Source: Geodermatophilus normandii (GTDB lineage Bacteria > Actinomycetota > Actinomycetes > Mycobacteriales > Geodermatophilaceae). From it: 64,000 nucleotides of DNA. Both the position numbers and the translations under genes were made by a program. Position 1 is the stretch's first letter. Each line of letters begins with the position of its first letter. Location: assembly GCF_003182485.1 (NCBI RefSeq), contig NZ_QGTX01000001.1, positions 3,240,001 to 3,304,000 on the forward strand, written 5' to 3'. The notes below the pieces were generated by a model, which saw only the letters and a program-made list of their open reading frames with translations, was not told the origin of the DNA and did no database searches. Of the stretch, positions 22,168 through 30,656 are shown piece by piece.

Positions 22168-23109
22168 ATGCACCCCCGCACGACCACGTCCGGCCGCGCC
22201 ACCGCGCCCGCGAACCCTTCCCACCGCCGCCGCGGCCCGCTCGCCGGCCGCCGTCCGGGGATCTACCTGGGCGTCGCCGCCGCCGGCGCGGTCCTGGTCA
22301 ACGTCCTGGTCGGCCCGCAGCCCGCGGCCACCGCCGAGGCCGGCACGGCGACCGAGTCGGTCGCCGTCGCCGAGGCGCTCGGGCTGTCGTCGCAGTCCGG
22401 CCCGGCCGAGACCACCCCGGCCGACCTGCAGCCGCTCGAGGACCTCGCGGCCACCCGCAGCACCCGCGAGGCCGCCGAGACCGCGGCGCAGCAGTCGCAG
22501 GCCGCCGCCGACCAGGCCACCGTCGACCGGCAGCGGGCCGAGGCCGAGGCCGCCGCCCGCGCCGCCGAGGAGGCCGCCGCCGCGCAGGCCGCCGCCGAGG
22601 CCGCTGCCGCCGCGCAGGCCGCCGAGGCCGCCGCCGCCGCGGAGCAGGCCGAGGCGGAGGCGGCCGAGGCCGAGCACGCGGAGGAGGCCGGCGGCGGGCA
22701 GCCGTCGGCGGGCACGGCGACCGTCGCGTCGTCGACCGCCGCCTCGGTCGTCGCCCGCATCACCAACACCGCGGGCAGCGTGAAGCCGCAGGTGCAGGCC
22801 GCGGCCGACACCGTCGTCAGCAACGTGCCGGGGGCCGACGGGATCACCCTGGGCGGCACCCGCGCCAGCGCCGCCGACCCCGGCGGGCACCCCTCCGGCC
22901 TGGCCCTGGACTACATGGTCATGACCGACGCCGCCCTCGGCGACGCGATCGTGGCCTACCACCGGGCGCACTGGGACGAGCTCGGCGTCGACTACCTCAT
23001 CTGGCAGCAGCGCATGCTGTCCTCGCCGAACGGCTCCTGGTCGATGATGGAGGACCGCGGCGGCACGACGGCCAACCACTACGACCACGTGCACGTCAAC
23101 TACCAGTAG
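22168..23109 (+). CDS. Secreted coiled-coil cell-wall protein under c-di-AMP control
   Basis: A 313-aa exported protein. Residues 1-30 are basic, about 33-49 hydrophobic (signal or anchor helix). Residues about 85-180 form a long Ala/Glu/Gln coiled coil (EAAARAAEEAAAAQ type). The C-terminal domain (about 205-313) has GGTRASAADPGGHPSGLALDYMV and ends NHYDHVHVNY, the ARB_07466-like/M15-related fold seen after the coiled coil in actinobacterial wall proteins, with its H-x6-D and H-V-H metal-binding pattern. It is likely a peptidoglycan-active or wall-binding protein. ATG at 22168 follows GGGAGAG and the riboswitch. The gene is convergent with YihY. Confidence 0.85.
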   Translation: MHPRTTTSGRATAPANPSHRRRGPLAGRRPGIYLGVAAAGAVLVNVLVGPQPAATAEAGTATESVAVAEALGLSSQSGPAETTPADLQPLEDLAATRSTREAAETAAQQSQAAADQATVDRQRAEAEAAARAAEEAAAAQAAAEAAAAAQAAEAAAAAEQAEAEAAEAEHAEEAGGGQPSAGTATVASSTAASVVARITNTAGSVKPQVQAAADTVVSNVPGADGITLGGTRASAADPGGHPSGLALDYMVMTDAALGDAIVAYHRAHWDELGVDYLIWQQRMLSSPNGSWSMMEDRGGTTANHYDHVHVNYQ

Positions 23110-23114
23110 CCGCC

Positions 23115-24077
23115 TCAGCGCTCGCCCGGGTAGGGCGGCGCGCTGTCGGCGACCACGGCCCCGCGCTCGCCGAGGGGCTGTTCGGGCCCCACGGTGGAGT
23201 CGCGGACGGTCTGCTTCTCGGCCTCGGCGTTCACCGCCGCGCCGACGATGACCAGGAAGACCGTCGTCCACAGCCACACCATGCTGATCGCGACGCCGGC
23301 CAGCGAGCCGTAGGTGGCCGCGTAGTCGCCGAGGCCGCTGACGTAGGCGAAGAAGCCGATGGTCGCCGCTAGCCACAGCAGCGTCGCGGCGGACGAGCCC
23401 GGGGTGAGCCAGCGCCACCGGGCCTGCCGGCGGTCGGGGCCGAACCGGTAGAGGACGGCGAGCACCGCCGACATGAGGACCGCGGCGGCGACCCAGGACA
23501 GCGCGGGGACGACCGCGCGCACCGGGCCCGGTGCCCGCTCGAGGGCCGCCGAGGTGACGCCGCCGAGCGCGATGACGCCGGCCAGCAGGACCGCGCCGCC
23601 GAGCACGAACACCAGGGCCTGTCCGCTGCGGCGGAGGAAACCGCGGGTCTCGGTCTCGCGGTAGGCGAGGGTCAGGCCGTCGACCAGGTAGGTCATGGCG
23701 GTCGTCGCCGTCCACAGGGCCGCGGCCAGACCGGCCAGGCCGCGCACGGTGAGGACGTTGGTGGAGGCGGAGGCGATCGTCGTCAGCTGCTCGGCCACGA
23801 GGGACTGCAGCTCGGGAGGCAGCATCCGCACCAGCCCCGACAGCTGCTCGAGGGCGTCCTCCGGGGTGTTGACGACGCCGTAGACCGACACCGCGGTGAC
23901 CAGCACCGGCGCGACGGACAGGATGGCGAAGAACGCGACGGCCGAGGCCTGGACCATCAGCCGCTCGCCGAGCACGTGGGCGGCGACGCGGCGCAGCACG
24001 CGGCGCCAGTCCCGGGCCGAGAGCCGGTGCGGGGACCCCGCCGAGCTGGCCGGGTCCTCCTGCCGGGCGCGGGCCAT
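23115..24077 (-). CDS. YihY/BrkB family membrane protein
   Basis: A 320-aa integral membrane protein. Family blocks: LMVQASAVAFFAILSVAPVLV near 45, a WTATTAMTYLVDGLTLAYRETETRGFLRR segment near 125, GLGDYAATYGSLAGVAISMVWLW near 245, and an acidic NAEAEKQT near the C-terminus. About six transmembrane helices. Members are named after RNase BN/BrkB, but no nuclease activity is accepted; function is uncertain (possible lipid or solute exporter). ATG at 24077 has GGAGGTGGG upstream. Divergent from the TSUP exporter. Confidence 0.9.
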   Translation of the reverse strand: MARARQEDPASSAGSPHRLSARDWRRVLRRVAAHVLGERLMVQASAVAFFAILSVAPVLVTAVSVYGVVNTPEDALEQLSGLVRMLPPELQSLVAEQLTTIASASTNVLTVRGLAGLAAALWTATTAMTYLVDGLTLAYRETETRGFLRRSGQALVFVLGGAVLLAGVIALGGVTSAALERAPGPVRAVVPALSWVAAAVLMSAVLAVLYRFGPDRRQARWRWLTPGSSAATLLWLAATIGFFAYVSGLGDYAATYGSLAGVAISMVWLWTTVFLVIVGAAVNAEAEKQTVRDSTVGPEQPLGERGAVVADSAPPYPGER

Positions 24078-24159
24078 GCACCATCCCACCTCCGGGAGCC
24101 GCCGGCCGCAACGGACCCGGTCGTTCCGCCTCCCCGACGCTGGGGGAGGCTCGGTCCTC

Positions 24160-24963
24160 GTGCTGCTCCCGGACGGCCTGACGCCGTCGGTCCTCGTGTT
24201 CGTGCTGGCCGCCGCCCTGGTGGCGGGCTGGGTCGACGCCGTCGTCGGCGGCGGTGGGCTGGTGCAGCTGCCGGCCCTGCTGCTGGTGCCCGGGCTCTCG
24301 CCGGTGCAGGCGCTGGCCACCAACAAGCTCGCGTCGGTCTTCGGGACGACGACCAGCGCGGTGACCTACCAGCGGCGCGTGCACCCGGACCTGCGCACCG
24401 CCCTGCCGATGGCCGCCGTCGCCCTGGCCGCGTCGTCCGGCGGGGCGTCGGTCGCGGCGCTGCTGCCGGCCGCGGTGATCAAGCCGGTCGTCGTCGTCGC
24501 GCTGGTCGGCATCGCGCTGTTCACCGCCTTCCGGCCGTCGCTGGGCGAGGTGACGGCGCTGCGCCACACCGGCCGCCGGCACGCCGGCACGGCGGTGGCG
24601 ATCGGCGGCGTCATCGGCTTCTACGACGGCGTGCTCGGGCCGGGCACCGGCTCCTTCCTCGTCTTCGCCCTGGTGTCGCTGCTGGGCTACGACTTCCTGA
24701 ACGCCAGCGCCAAGGCCAAGATCGTCAACGTCGCCACCAACCTCGGGGCGCTGGCCTTCTTCGTGCCGCACGGGGCGGTGGTGTGGGGGCTGGGCCTGCT
24801 GCTCGCCGCGGCCAACACCCTCGGCGGCTACCTCGGCTCCCGGACGGCGACCCGCCGCGGCACCGGGTTCATCCGGCTGGTCTTCCTGGTCGTGGTCACC
24901 GCGCTGATCGTGCGGCTGGGCTGGGACGTGTGGACCGAGAACCTGCGCCCGCCGGCCGGCTGA
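24160..24963 (+). CDS. TauE/SafE (TSUP) family exporter
   Basis: A 267-aa membrane protein with about eight helices. Both signature repeats of the family are visible: AGWVDAVVGGGGLVQLPALLL near 22 with LATNKLASVFGT near 51, and IGFYDGVLGPGTGSFLVFALV near 152 with AKAKIVNVATNLGAL near 185. TSUP proteins export sulfite, sulfoacetate or related anions; the substrate here is unknown. GTG at 24160 is preceded by GGGGGAGG. Confidence 0.9.
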   Translation: MLLPDGLTPSVLVFVLAAALVAGWVDAVVGGGGLVQLPALLLVPGLSPVQALATNKLASVFGTTTSAVTYQRRVHPDLRTALPMAAVALAASSGGASVAALLPAAVIKPVVVVALVGIALFTAFRPSLGEVTALRHTGRRHAGTAVAIGGVIGFYDGVLGPGTGSFLVFALVSLLGYDFLNASAKAKIVNVATNLGALAFFVPHGAVVWGLGLLLAAANTLGGYLGSRTATRRGTGFIRLVFLVVVTALIVRLGWDVWTENLRPPAG

Positions 24964-25069
24964 GGCCGATGGACCCTGGCGCGGGCGGCGGGCACGCGCG
25001 AGCGTGGGGCGCCGGTCGCGGTGTCCGGCAGCGGGAGGGGGACGCGGGCCGAGGGGCTGGCGGCAGCCG

Positions 25070-25972
25070 ATGGAGCAGGTCGACGCGCAGACGCAGGACC
25101 CGGCCGAGCGGATCCGTCCCGGCACGAGGGGCCTGCTGGTCGCCTTCCTGGTCCTCACCCTGCTCGCCGTCAACCAGCTGTTCGTGCTCGCCGACGTCGC
25201 GGACCGCTACTGGGCCTGGACGATCCGCACGGAGCCGACCGCCGCCTTCCTCGGTGCCGCCTACGGCGCCGGCGCCGTGCTGTCGGCCCTGTCGCTGCGC
25301 GAGGACCGCTGGAGCGCGATCCGCGTCCCGGTGCTCACGGTCACCGTCTTCACCCTCGTCACCTGCGTCGCCACGCTCGTCCACACGCACCGCCTGCACC
25401 TGCTGACCGGCGGCCCGGTGGCCCGGGTGGCGGCCTGGGTCTGGCTGGCGGTCTACCTGGTCATCCCGGCGCTGTGCCTGGCGGTGGTCCTCGCCCAGGA
25501 GGTCCGCCGGACCGGGCGGCCGGCGGCCCGGCGGCCGATGCCGGGCTGGCTGACGGGGCTGCTGGCCGTCGAGGGGGTGCTGCTGCTCGCGGCGGGCGGG
25601 GTCCTCTTCGCCGGCGGGCTGTTCGTGCACCACCACGTCGAGACGGTCACGTCCTTCTGGCCCTGGGAGATCACCCCGCTCAGCTCCCAGGTGATCGGTG
25701 CCTGGATGGTCGCCCTCGGCGTCGCCGCGGCGCTGGTCATCCGGGAGCGGGACCTGGACCGGCTGTTCGTCGCGGGGGTCACCTACACCGTCTTCGGGCT
25801 GCTCGAGCTCGTGGCGCTGGTCTGGTACCTGCCCGAGATGGACACCGGCGACGGGTGGGTGTGGGCCTACGGCGTCTTCCTCGTCGCCGTCGTCGGCACC
25901 GGTGCCGTCGGCGCCCGGGCCGCCCGGCGCGGGGACACCGGGTCGGCGCGGACGCCGGCGGCGACCGGCTGA
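25070..25972 (+). CDS. Multi-pass membrane protein, paralogue of the gene at 12562
   Basis: A 300-aa membrane protein with about eight hydrophobic segments. It shares with the 12562 protein the blocks WAWTIRTEPTAAFLGAAYGAG near 53, IRVPVLTVTVFTL near 87, FWPWEITPLSSQVIGAWMVALG near 197, and TYTVFGLLEL near 240, in the same order and spacing. It differs at both termini and has two extra His in FVHHHVE. ATG at 25070 lies behind a distant GAGGGG, so GTG sites upstream cannot be ruled out. Function unknown. Confidence 0.8.
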   Translation: MEQVDAQTQDPAERIRPGTRGLLVAFLVLTLLAVNQLFVLADVADRYWAWTIRTEPTAAFLGAAYGAGAVLSALSLREDRWSAIRVPVLTVTVFTLVTCVATLVHTHRLHLLTGGPVARVAAWVWLAVYLVIPALCLAVVLAQEVRRTGRPAARRPMPGWLTGLLAVEGVLLLAAGGVLFAGGLFVHHHVETVTSFWPWEITPLSSQVIGAWMVALGVAAALVIRERDLDRLFVAGVTYTVFGLLELVALVWYLPEMDTGDGWVWAYGVFLVAVVGTGAVGARAARRGDTGSARTPAATG

Positions 25973-26002
25973 CCGGGGTCCCCGCCGCGGCGGGGACCCC
26001 GG
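25973..26002. terminator. Perfect 30-bp palindromic bidirectional terminator
   Basis: The 30 bases immediately after the membrane protein stop form a perfect palindrome, CCGGGGTCCCCGCC followed by its reverse complement, ending four bases before the last codon of the convergent acyl-CoA ligase gene. As RNA it folds to a hairpin in either direction. It contains nested CCGGGG/CCCCGG arms that could also pair internally. Confidence 0.8.
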
Positions 26003-26006
26003 CCGC

Positions 26007-27656
26007 TCACGTCCCCCGCAACTCGCGCCGGAGGATCTTCCCGGTGACCGTCTTCGGCAGCTCGTCGAGCAGGTCGATGCTGCGCGGGTACTTGTAGGCG
26101 GCCATCCGCTCCTTGCAGTGCGAGATCAGCTCCTCGGGGGTCACGCTCGCCCCGGGCTTGAGGCTGACGAACGCCTTGACCGTCTCCCCGCGCTTCTCGT
26201 CGGGGACGCCGACGACGGCGGACTCGCGGACGGCGGGGTGCTCGGCCAGGACGTCCTCGACCTCGCGCGGCCACACCTTGTAGCCCGAGGCGTTGATCAT
26301 GTCCTTCTTGCGGTCGACGATGAACACCCAGCCCTGCGGGTCCATGAACCCGACGTCGCCGCTCTTGAGCGCACCGCCGGGCAGGCCGGCCGCCGTCTCC
26401 TCGGGCTTGCCCCAGTAGCCGGCCACCACCTGCGGGCCGTCGGCCACGATCTCGCCGACCTCGCCCAGCGGCAGGTCCTGCCCGTCGTCGCCCTGGATGC
26501 GGACGATCGTGTTGGGCGCGGGCACCCCGACCGACAGCGCACCCGACGTGGGGTCCACCGGCGACGGCGACCCGAACGGCGTCACGGTCATGGGCGACGT
26601 CGTCTCGGTGAGGCCGTAGGCGTTGTGCACCTGCTTGCCGGTGGCCTCCATGAACCCGCGCTCGGCGGCCGGGGAGATCGCCGCACCGCCGGAGTAGATC
26701 GACGTGAACGAGTCGAAGTGCTCCTTGCTGAACCCCGGCGCGTTGAGGAGCGCGCTGAACGCGGTGATCGCGCCGATGGTGAACGCCGGCCGGTGCTCGA
26801 GGAACGCGTCGAGCACCACCTGCGGCTCGAACCGGTAGGCCAGCACCAGGGGCGCCGGCACCAGCATGCTCACCGCCACGTGCCCGATCAGGCCGGTGAT
26901 GTGGAACAGCGGGGCGACGCCGAAGATGGCGCCGTCCCGCCCGGCGTGCACCCAGTCCCGGTAGACCTGCGCGGTGAAGACGACGTTGCGGTGGGTGTTC
27001 ATCGCACCCTTGGGCACGCCCGTCGTCCCCGACGTGTAGGTCAGGAACGCCACGTCGTCCGGGCCCAGGGTCACCGGGGGCGGCGTCTTGCCCCGGTGGG
27101 ACCCGACGAACTCCAGCAGGTCGGTGGTGCCCTCGTGCCGCTGCCGGGTCACCCCGGCGAACAGCCGCTCGTCGTCGCGGGTCTGCAGGTCCAGCCCGCT
27201 GGTGGTGAGCACCAGCCGCACGTCGGTGTCCGGGACGACGTCGCGGGCGACCTCGTCGTAGAGCGTGTCGAGGGAGAGCAGCACCGTCGCGCCCGAGTCC
27301 TTGAGCAGGTAGGACAGCTCCCGCGTTCGGCTCATCGGGTTGATCGACACCATGACGCCGCCGGCCTTCCACGTGGCGACCATGGCCATGACGAACTGCG
27401 GCACGTTCTGCAGGTAGACCGCCAGCCGGTCGCCGGGGCGGAAGCCCGACTCCAGCAGGCCGGCCGCCAGCGCGTCGGTCGCCTCGTCGAGCTCCCGGCG
27501 GACGACGGTGCCGTCGAAGTACCGCAGCGCGTCGCCGTCGGGGTCCCGTTCCACGCCCGCCCGGAACATCGACAGGGCGTCGTCGAACTCGATGTCGTAG
27601 TCGGCCGGCTGGTCGCCGTAGAGCGCCAGCCAGGGCCGGTCGTCGTAGACGCTCAT
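26007..27656 (-). CDS. AMP-forming acyl-CoA ligase (long-chain fatty acid/4-coumarate ligase type)
   Basis: A 549-aa ANL-superfamily enzyme that activates a carboxylic acid through an acyl-AMP. Motifs: TYTSGTTGVPKG near 208, NAYGLTETTSP near 330, GDVGFMDPQGWVFIVDRKKDMINASGYKVWPREVE near 425 and the catalytic Lys in PKTVTGKILRR near the end. ATG at 27656 has no strong Shine-Dalgarno but is six bases past the stop of the cyclase gene, so the two form an operon. Substrate is not predictable; the cyclase and transhydrogenase neighbours suggest small hydroxy or aryl acids. Confidence 0.92.
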   Translation of the reverse strand: MSVYDDRPWLALYGDQPADYDIEFDDALSMFRAGVERDPDGDALRYFDGTVVRRELDEATDALAAGLLESGFRPGDRLAVYLQNVPQFVMAMVATWKAGGVMVSINPMSRTRELSYLLKDSGATVLLSLDTLYDEVARDVVPDTDVRLVLTTSGLDLQTRDDERLFAGVTRQRHEGTTDLLEFVGSHRGKTPPPVTLGPDDVAFLTYTSGTTGVPKGAMNTHRNVVFTAQVYRDWVHAGRDGAIFGVAPLFHITGLIGHVAVSMLVPAPLVLAYRFEPQVVLDAFLEHRPAFTIGAITAFSALLNAPGFSKEHFDSFTSIYSGGAAISPAAERGFMEATGKQVHNAYGLTETTSPMTVTPFGSPSPVDPTSGALSVGVPAPNTIVRIQGDDGQDLPLGEVGEIVADGPQVVAGYWGKPEETAAGLPGGALKSGDVGFMDPQGWVFIVDRKKDMINASGYKVWPREVEDVLAEHPAVRESAVVGVPDEKRGETVKAFVSLKPGASVTPEELISHCKERMAAYKYPRSIDLLDELPKTVTGKILRRELRGT

Positions 27657-27662
27657 GGCCGC

Positions 27663-28634
27663 CTACTTCAGGACGACCGGGTTGACCGGCGAGCCGCTGC
27701 CCTGGTGCACCTTGAGCGGCGCGGCGACGTAGAGACCCTCGTACTGGCCGTCCTCGGCGGAGTCGGCGGCCAGCGCCTCGAGGTCGGCGATCTCGGTGAG
27801 GGTCACCCCGAGGTTGCGCATCAGCGCGTTGTGCAGGACCAGCGCGACGCCGTTGTTCGGGTCGGTGGTGACCTCGTTGGCGATCGTGTCGGTGACCAGG
27901 TTGGGGATCTCCATGTCCTGGAACCACTGCACCAGCTCGGGGCTGTAGACCAGACCCGGCTCGTTGAAGCCCTCGTAGAAGGCCTCGCCCTGCTCGAAGA
28001 ACAGCTGCAGGAAGTTGGTCCGGACGACCAGGATGTCGCGCTTGCGGATCTCCACGCCCTGCGACGCCGCGCAGGCCAGCAGGTCCTCGTGGGTGAAGGT
28101 CTCGCCCTTGTCGAGGGTCGGCTTGCCGCGGAAGCGGGCCATGTCCAGCAGCACGAAGCGGCCGACGACGCCGCGCTCGGCGATCGGCGCGACGCTCGCC
28201 TTGTCCAGGCCGCCGACGGTGGTGCGCGCGTCGTAGCCGTTCCAGATCTTCCCGCCGTACCAGACGTGACCGAGGCCGTCGTACTGCGTGGAGCCCTGCA
28301 GGAAGGCGTTGATCTTGTCGTCGGCGTAGTGCAGCCCGCCGGGGTAGGCCGGGCCCGTGCCGCCCTCGTCCCAGTCGGACTCGTCGAGGATCTGGGTGCG
28401 CTCGGCCGGCGAGCGCCCGGGCCACACCGGGTCGCCCTTCGGGTCGCCGATCAGCCGCTGCAGCGTGAAGACCTTGCCCTGCCGGACCAGGCCGACGGCG
28501 GCCAGCACCTGCTCGGGCCCGAGGTAGTTCAGCGCGCCGACCTCGTCGTCGTCGCCCCACTTGCCCCAGTTCGTCGGCGAGTCGGCCAGCAGGTCGTCGA
28601 GGGAGGGGGCGGTGGTCTCGGGTTCAGCGGTCAC
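27663..28634 (-). CDS. Cyclase family protein (kynurenine formamidase-like fold)
   Basis: A 323-aa protein of the metal-dependent cyclase/KynB fold. It has NWGKWGDDDEVGALNYL near 22, typical of the longer members, and STQYDGLGHVWYGGK near 110, the counterpart of the HxGTHxD metal motif with its first His replaced. GVVGRFVLLDMARF near 155 precedes a DLLACAASQGVEIRKRDILVVRT segment. Such proteins hydrolyse amides, lactones or cyclic acids. GTG at 28634 has TGGAGG upstream; an extension to 28781 would cross the promoter region. First gene of a two-gene operon with the ligase, divergent from the Fe-dehydrogenase. Confidence 0.88.
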   Translation of the reverse strand: MTAEPETTAPSLDDLLADSPTNWGKWGDDDEVGALNYLGPEQVLAAVGLVRQGKVFTLQRLIGDPKGDPVWPGRSPAERTQILDESDWDEGGTGPAYPGGLHYADDKINAFLQGSTQYDGLGHVWYGGKIWNGYDARTTVGGLDKASVAPIAERGVVGRFVLLDMARFRGKPTLDKGETFTHEDLLACAASQGVEIRKRDILVVRTNFLQLFFEQGEAFYEGFNEPGLVYSPELVQWFQDMEIPNLVTDTIANEVTTDPNNGVALVLHNALMRNLGVTLTEIADLEALAADSAEDGQYEGLYVAAPLKVHQGSGSPVNPVVLK

Positions 28635-28681
28635 GTCTGACCTCCAGGGGAAGTTGGTGGGTGCACCCGACCCTGCCCGGC

Positions 28682-28697
28682 TGTGGTCCCCGCCACA
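28682..28697. promoter_or_regulatory. TGTG-N8-CACA inverted repeat in the cyclase/HOT divergent region
   Basis: TGTGG-N6-CCACA, perfect over five bases per arm, about 59 bp before the transhydrogenase start and 47 bp before the cyclase start. It has the same TGTG-N8-CACA spacing as the site at 1670. A Crp/FNR-type protein is a reasonable guess, but in DNA this GC-rich one such match can arise by chance. A second short palindrome, GGGTGCACCC, lies at 28659-28668. Confidence 0.35.
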
Positions 28698-28755
28698 AGG
28701 AGGGTGCAACGATCTCCGCAACGCGACCCCGCCCGCCGACCCGAGGGAGACCGCC

Positions 28756-30030
28756 ATGACCAGCCCCGAGTCCGTGTTCACCTACGGAGCGCCGCAGCTG
28801 AAGTTCGGCAGCGGCGCCTCCGACGAGATCGGCTACGACCTCAGCCGCTACGGCGTGAAGCGGGTCCTGGTCGTCACCGACCCGGGCGTGGCGGCCACCG
28901 GTCTGCCGCAGCGGGTGGCCGAGCAGATGGCCCGCTTCGACATCGAGGCGCGGGTCTACGACGGCGTGCACGTCGAGCCGACCGACGTGAGCCTGCGGCA
29001 GGCCATCGACGACGCCCGCTCCTCGGGGCCGTGGGACGCCTTCGTCGCCGTCGGCGGCGGGTCGAGCATCGACACCGCGAAGGCGATCAACCTGCTCACC
29101 ACCAACCCCGGCGAGCTCATGGACTACGTCAACGTGCCGGTCGGGAAGGGCCAGGCGCCGTCCGAGCCGCTCAAGCCGCTGGTCGCCGTCCCGACGACGA
29201 CCGGCACCGGGTCGGAGAGCACCACGATCTGCGTGATGGACGTGATCGCGCAGCGGGTGAAGACCGGCATCAGCCATGCCCGCCTGCGGCCCACCCTCGC
29301 CGTCATCGACCCCGACCTGACGCTGACCCAGCCGCCCGGCGTCACCGCGGCCTCGGGGATGGACATCCTGTGCCACGCCCTGGAGAGCTACACGGCGCGC
29401 TGGTACACGACCTACGACCGGAAGGACCCGGACAAGCGGGTGCCCTACTGCGGGTCCAACCCGATCTCGGACATGTGGTCGGAGAAGGCGCTGTCGCTGC
29501 TGGCGGGGTCGTTCCGCCGGGCGGTGCGGCACGGCGACGACGTGCAGGCCCGGGCGGACATGGCGATGGCCGCCACCTTCGCCGGGATGGGCTTCGGCAA
29601 CGCCGGGGTGCACATCCCGCACGCCAACGCCTATCCGATCGCCGGGCAGGTGAAGGACTTCCACCCCAAGGACTACCCGGCCGACGAGCCGATGGTGCCG
29701 CACGGGATGTCGGTGGCACTGACCGCGCCGGAGGCCTTCCGGTTCACCTTCGAGGCCTCGCCGGAGCGGCACGTCCGGGCGGCCAGGCTGCTCGCGCCCA
29801 ACGCCGGCGAGCCCGACGACGCCGCGGAGTTCCTGCCCACCGTGCTCACCGACCTGATGCACGACATCGACATCCCCAACGGGATCGCCGCGGTCGGCTT
29901 CGACGAGGGTGACGTCGGCGACCTGGTCGAGGGCACGATGAAGCAGCAGCGGCTGCTGGCCACCTGCCCGCGGGAGGTCACCGAGGACGACGTGGCGGGG
30001 ATCTTCACCCGCTCGATGTCGCTGTGGTGA
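28756..30030 (+). CDS. Iron-containing alcohol dehydrogenase, hydroxyacid-oxoacid transhydrogenase type
   Basis: A 424-aa group III Fe-ADH. Motifs: FVAVGGGSSIDTAKAINLL near 95, VPTTTGTGSE near 149, GMDILCHALESYTAR near 202, and metal His residues in the VHIPHANAYPI and VPHGMSVALT segments near 285 and 315. The long insert with YCGSNPISDMWSEKAL and overall layout match ADHFE1/HOT enzymes, which couple oxidation of 4-hydroxybutyrate-like acids to reduction of 2-oxoglutarate. ATG at 28756 has GAGGGAGA upstream. Divergent from the cyclase-ligase operon, pointing to a small hydroxy-acid pathway. Confidence 0.9.
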   Translation: MTSPESVFTYGAPQLKFGSGASDEIGYDLSRYGVKRVLVVTDPGVAATGLPQRVAEQMARFDIEARVYDGVHVEPTDVSLRQAIDDARSSGPWDAFVAVGGGSSIDTAKAINLLTTNPGELMDYVNVPVGKGQAPSEPLKPLVAVPTTTGTGSESTTICVMDVIAQRVKTGISHARLRPTLAVIDPDLTLTQPPGVTAASGMDILCHALESYTARWYTTYDRKDPDKRVPYCGSNPISDMWSEKALSLLAGSFRRAVRHGDDVQARADMAMAATFAGMGFGNAGVHIPHANAYPIAGQVKDFHPKDYPADEPMVPHGMSVALTAPEAFRFTFEASPERHVRAARLLAPNAGEPDDAAEFLPTVLTDLMHDIDIPNGIAAVGFDEGDVGDLVEGTMKQQRLLATCPREVTEDDVAGIFTRSMSLW

Positions 30031-30048
30031 GCGGGGCGGTGGCGGTGG

Positions 30049-30465
30049 TCAGCCCGCCGGGACGATCGACTTCGTGACCTGCGCCGAGGCGACGAGCACG
30101 CCGTCCACCGTCGCCTCGGACCGCAGGAACGCCACCGCCCGGCCGCGGCGCAGGACCGAGCCGGTGAGCTCGACCCGCGCGCCGGCGGGCACCGGGCGCA
30201 GGAGCGAGGCGGTGAGGTCGTGGGTGACCGCGTGCTCGGCGTCGCCCAGGGAGGGCAGCAGCGCGAGGAAGGCCGCGACGTCGAGGAAGGTGTAGACGAC
30301 GCCGCCGTGCAGCAGCGCCGCCTGGTTCTGCGCGGCCTCGTCGACGGGGAACCAGATCCCGGCCGGCGGGTCGGCGGGGTCGCGCAGCTGCATCCCGAGG
30401 TGCCGGTGCAGCGGGATGTCGAGGACGGCCTGCACCCGGGCGGCCGTCACGTCGGGCGCGGTCAC
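30049..30465 (-). CDS. PaaI-type hotdog thioesterase
   Basis: A 138-aa hotdog-fold acyl-CoA thioesterase. The core helix has NQAALLHGGVVYTFLDVAAFLAL near 47, including the HGG turn, and HDLTASLLRPVPAGARVELTGSVLRRGRAVAFLRSEA forms the following strands. GTG at 30465 overlaps the stop of the upstream 35-codon frame (GTGA), and GGGAGGGC lies just before it inside that frame. Substrate unknown; it may release CoA from aryl- or acyl-CoA made by the nearby ligases. Confidence 0.9.
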   Translation of the reverse strand: MTAPDVTAARVQAVLDIPLHRHLGMQLRDPADPPAGIWFPVDEAAQNQAALLHGGVVYTFLDVAAFLALLPSLGDAEHAVTHDLTASLLRPVPAGARVELTGSVLRRGRAVAFLRSEATVDGVLVASAQVTKSIVPAG

Positions 30466-30569
30466 CGGCCGCCCTCCCGGGCGTGGCCGGCCGCGCGCAG
30501 GTCGTCGGCGAAGGCGGTGACGCCGGGGGTCAGCCCGAGCGCGTGGTGGAACAGCACGACCTCGGCCAT
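30462..30569 (-). pseudogene. Dienelactone hydrolase N-terminal remnant coupled to the thioesterase
   Basis: A 35-residue frame that reads MAEVVLFHHALGLTPGV, then TAFADDLRAAGH, exactly the way dienelactone hydrolase family proteins begin (first strand, FHHAxGLTPG loop, first helix, AGH), and then stops at once as AREGGR. The remaining 180 or so residues of the enzyme are missing. It retains an excellent GAGGAGG Shine-Dalgarno before ATG 30569 and ends in the GTGA that starts the thioesterase. So it is probably a deletion remnant still translated as a leader for the next gene. Chance resemblance is unlikely given three family blocks in order. Confidence 0.7.
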
Positions 30570-30656
30570 CGGCAGGCCTCCTCGCAGACGACGCTCCGGC
30601 GCAGGGAACCTAGCCGCCGGGCCGGCCCGGCGCCGGGCGCCGGCTCGGGACCGGGC

